DNA of 64,000 nt from Myxacorys almedinensis A (GTDB lineage Bacteria; Cyanobacteriota; Cyanobacteriia; Leptolyngbyales; Leptolyngbyaceae): positions 1 through 64,000 of the forward strand of contig NZ_WVIE01000001.1 of NCBI RefSeq assembly GCF_010091945.1. Reading direction: 5' to 3'. Below, in pieces: positions 61,664 to 64,000 of the stretch (positions are counted from its first letter, which is position 1; every line of letters begins with the position of its first letter). A program made the translations under genes and the position numbers. The notes beneath the pieces are model-generated. The model was not told the DNA's origin. It ran no database searches and was given only the letters and a program-made list of their open reading frames with translations.

Positions 61664-63271
61664 ATGTTTTGGGCTGATAAGATTGCTGCGGATGCACAAG
61701 AAAATCAAGTTGTCAACGATTCAAAGACCCCATCTGGGAGGGTTCATGTTGGTTCGTTGAGAGGAGTTGTGATCCATGATGTGATTTATCGAGCCTTGAA
61801 ACATGCTGGTAAGCCATCAAAATTCCTCTATGGGGTTGATGATTATGATGCGCTCGATACTGTTCCGTATTATCTCGATCAAGAGAAGTTTGCGCCATAC
61901 TTAGGGTTTCCCCTGTGCAATGTTCCCTCACCAGACAATAGCGCCAGCGATTATGCAAAATACTTCATGGGGGAGTTTCTAGGGGTTTTCGAGTATTTGG
62001 GGGTTAAACCAGAGGTTTATTATTTGCGCGATTTATATCGCTCAGGTCGGCTAAATTCTTACATTGATATCTTCCTCAAAAACGCTCATTTGGTTAGAGA
62101 AGCTTATCTAGAAGTAAGCAAAGCACGTCGCCCGGATAACTGGTATCCCTTTCAGATTACTTGTGAAAATTGCGGCAAGATTGCAACAACTGTCGTATCG
62201 GATTATAACGGGTCAGAAGTTTTCTACACTTGTAAGCCTGATGCAACAGATTGGGTTCAAGGTTGTGGTCATTCAGGCTGGGTTTCTCCTTTTGATGGTA
62301 ATGGCAAATTGCCTTGGAAAGTTGAATGGGTTGCGAAGTGGGATCTGTTGGGAATCACCATTGAGTTTGCGGGTAAAGATCACTCTCAGAAAGGAGGATC
62401 TAGAGATGTTGCGAATGCAGTCTGTCGAAAAGTGCTACGAAAGCAGCCACCTTTTCATTCACCCTATGAATTCATTTTGGTCAATGGCACGAAGATGAGT
62501 TCATCGAAGGGGGTCGGTTCAAGCGCTAAAGAAATTGCTGAGTTGCTTCCTCCTGAGCTACTTCGATTTTTAATGCTACGAACTCAGCCTAAAACGGTCA
62601 TTAACTTCGCGCCAAATTACGAAACGACAACTCGGTTATTTAGAGACTATGATGCTCTAATCGATAAGTATCAGGCTTTATCGCCAGATGTTCAGCCAGA
62701 ATCTGCTTTGCCTGAAGATCTAATGCCATTGTTTTATGCTCAACTTGATGGAGTGATTAAGCCCTATCATCCACTTGATCTAAGTACACTGATTTCTTTA
62801 CTGCAAGTGCCACATCTTGATATTCGTCAAGAGATTGAAAGACGTAGTACTCAGCCCTTAAGTGAGTATGACTGGCAGATTGCAAATCAAAGAATTTCAG
62901 TTGCTCAAAAATGGCTGGCAGACTATGCTGACGAAGACGAAAAGTTGGTTCTTTATCTTGATAGGGTTCCTGAGAAAGTTAAGGACTTGACTCACGAACA
63001 GATCTCTTATCTCAGACAGCTAACTCATAGCTTGGCAGATGTTAAGCTTTGGGAAGCTGAGGAACTGCAAACAACATTATTTGCAACAGCAAAAGAACTG
63101 GAGATGCAGCAACCCGTTGCTTTTAAGTCTGTTTACTTGTCGTTTTTAGGCAAGGAGCGCGGACCCAAGGCAGGAGCCTTGCTGTCGTATTTAGAACGTG
63201 ATTTCGTGGTTGCTCGCCTTCGAGATGTTGTGCAAGTGAATACATCTCAAGCTGCTCTCGTTGCTGAATAG
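61664..63271 (+). CDS. lysS: class I lysyl-tRNA synthetase
   Basis: A 535-residue class I LysRS. The HIGH-like signature is in KTPSGRVHVGSLRGVVIHD, and KMSKS is represented by NGTKMSSSKGVGSSAKE. A zinc-binding region lies at CENCGKIATTVV with a later CGHSG, and VDDYDALDTVPYYLDQEKFA is typical. The C-terminal helical anticodon-binding domain follows. Most cyanobacteria use class II LysRS. The gene has no HIP1 octamer over 1.6 kb and is more A/T-rich than its neighbours, which points to horizontal acquisition. No Shine-Dalgarno is visible before ATG 61664. It could duplicate a class II enzyme encoded elsewhere. Confidence 0.93.
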   Translation: MFWADKIAADAQENQVVNDSKTPSGRVHVGSLRGVVIHDVIYRALKHAGKPSKFLYGVDDYDALDTVPYYLDQEKFAPYLGFPLCNVPSPDNSASDYAKYFMGEFLGVFEYLGVKPEVYYLRDLYRSGRLNSYIDIFLKNAHLVREAYLEVSKARRPDNWYPFQITCENCGKIATTVVSDYNGSEVFYTCKPDATDWVQGCGHSGWVSPFDGNGKLPWKVEWVAKWDLLGITIEFAGKDHSQKGGSRDVANAVCRKVLRKQPPFHSPYEFILVNGTKMSSSKGVGSSAKEIAELLPPELLRFLMLRTQPKTVINFAPNYETTTRLFRDYDALIDKYQALSPDVQPESALPEDLMPLFYAQLDGVIKPYHPLDLSTLISLLQVPHLDIRQEIERRSTQPLSEYDWQIANQRISVAQKWLADYADEDEKLVLYLDRVPEKVKDLTHEQISYLRQLTHSLADVKLWEAEELQTTLFATAKELEMQQPVAFKSVYLSFLGKERGPKAGALLSYLERDFVVARLRDVVQVNTSQAALVAE

Positions 63272-63319
63272 GCGCGAGTTTAGTCGAGAAAGCTTTGTAC
63301 CTGTTCTTACGCTTTTAGT

Positions 63320-63526
63320 TCAAGGACAGTTTTTTATGGATTCAATTTCGTCGGTTTCTGCCATCAATACACATTGCATTACCAAGTTGATATCGATGTC
63401 CTTCAAACCAAGTAGCTCACTACGACAGATTCGCTCATAACCGCTCTCACACAGATGATAGAGAATTTTGCCAAAACCAAACTTCAGAAACGCCCAATGC
63501 TCGGTAACGCACCAGTTTGCTCTCAC
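63320..63526 (-). CDS. doubtful small hypothetical protein, 68 aa
   Basis: A 68-codon frame with the translation WCVTEHWAFLKFGFGKILYH and a C-terminal acidic part (DINLVMQCVLMAETDEIES). Divergent from the AraC-like gene and convergent with LysRS. No motif or ribosome site gives confidence. It may be a gene remnant. Confidence 0.25.
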   Translation of the reverse strand: MRANWCVTEHWAFLKFGFGKILYHLCESGYERICRSELLGLKDIDINLVMQCVLMAETDEIESIKNCP

Positions 63527-63658
63527 TTCTACTAATTATGATTTACACCCGTTGAACCTCAGCAGAGCTTGACAATCGTTTTACTTAAATGAGAATATTT
63601 TGCAATCCTTGACCGAAACGTTTGTTCGATATTTCTCAATTTAAACAGATTGATCGCA

Positions 63659-64000
63659 ATGACGAAAACTATCTCAGAGGAAGACTATAAAGACCTATGG
63701 GAGGAAAGCCAGCAAACGGGACAAGTTGTTGAATACTATGATGAGTTCATAACGGGACATCAAGGATATATTCCCTGGGTTGGTAAAGTGCTGGATTGGT
63801 CAATCTCTCTTCAAGATGGGCTGGGTTTAGGAGTGTACAGATACGATCTAGAACAGGACTTGAAATTATTTGAACAGCAGAATAAAAATGCGTCTTGGTC
63901 AGTCCTGAGCTTTTTTGTATCAGGGGATGTGAAGACAACGTTACGAGGAGTGATTGATCAAGTCGATGAGCTTGCAGAACGAACCTATTTAAGCTGCTGC
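63659..64000 (+). CDS. AraC-family (PchR-like) transcriptional regulator, N-terminal part
   Basis: A 114-residue open N-terminus, cut by the window edge. MTKTISEEDYKDLWEESQQT is the typical opening of cyanobacterial PchR-like AraC regulators. The next region has GKVLDWSISLQDGLGLGVYR with a ligand-domain pattern and VLSFFVSGDVKTTLRGVIDQ. The HTH domain would lie beyond the window. Such regulators often control siderophore uptake. No HIP1 octamer is present, as in the LysRS gene before it. The family call rests on the opening motif and is moderately sure. Confidence 0.65.
   Translation, partial: MTKTISEEDYKDLWEESQQTGQVVEYYDEFITGHQGYIPWVGKVLDWSISLQDGLGLGVYRYDLEQDLKLFEQQNKNASWSVLSFFVSGDVKTTLRGVIDQVDELAERTYLSCC

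Overview
The window is a 64 kb stretch of a cyanobacterial chromosome, probably from a filamentous species. The evidence is the very frequent GCGATCGC octamer (HIP1), an ndhA-ndhI-ndhG-ndhE block, a CURT1/CAAD thylakoid protein, homologues of the phycobilisome-degradation factor NblB and of biliverdin reductase BvdR, a PucC/BCH-family carrier, an HpsE-like hormogonium-polysaccharide glycosyltransferase, PEP-CTERM proteins, and the omp85-lpxC-fabZ-lpxA-lpxB order. I saw no rRNA or tRNA gene, CRISPR array, prophage or transposase gene. Most of the window is core housekeeping sequence with small regulatory and repeat features between the genes.

Layout. 0-10 kb: mfd with a small antitoxin-like gene behind it, a PucC-family carrier, an inositol-monophosphatase-like enzyme, a SAM-hydrolase family protein, a 50-codon basic protein with a consensus NtcA box (PirA-like), a LURP-one-like protein and two exported proteins. 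10-14 kb: the CURT1/CAAD protein and a compact ECF sigma / anti-sigma / LTxxQ periplasmic protein / YqiA-like hydrolase operon. 14-27 kb: apt, a DUF4114-like PEP-CTERM protein, DUF2079 and GT2 membrane-sugar genes, a CNT nucleoside transporter, a GT87 protein, ilvC, a CBS protein with nblB, and a second PEP-CTERM protein. 27-38 kb: CapA and aldose epimerase, a pentapeptide-repeat membrane protein, bvdR, membrane and RDD proteins, an exported methyltransferase, and a cobalamin riboswitch in front of a HupE/UreJ transporter. 38-48 kb: an SLH lipoprotein, hpsE-like GT2 plus GT4, NAD kinase, ndhAIGE and gltA. 48-57 kb: codA, purC and the outer-membrane/lipid A cluster. 57-64 kb: MoxR-DUF58, a decayed retropepsin-like gene pair, a class I lysyl-tRNA synthetase that looks horizontally acquired, and the start of an AraC-family regulator.

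Functional themes. Nucleobase salvage recurs (apt, CNT transporter, codA, with purC for de novo synthesis). Nitrogen and bilin economy is represented by the NtcA-controlled small protein, nblB and bvdR. Envelope building and stress sensing are represented by bamA-lpxCA/fabZ/lpxB, the ECF operon, several exported proteins and polysaccharide enzymes.

The least ordinary signals are DNA-level. A family of about 64-137 bp inverted-repeat elements occurs three times, and one copy supplies a gene's stop codon. A perfect 14-bp-arm palindrome sits exactly in frame inside codA. HIP1-containing palindromes lie in a terminator and between genes. The class I LysRS gene has no HIP1 sites.
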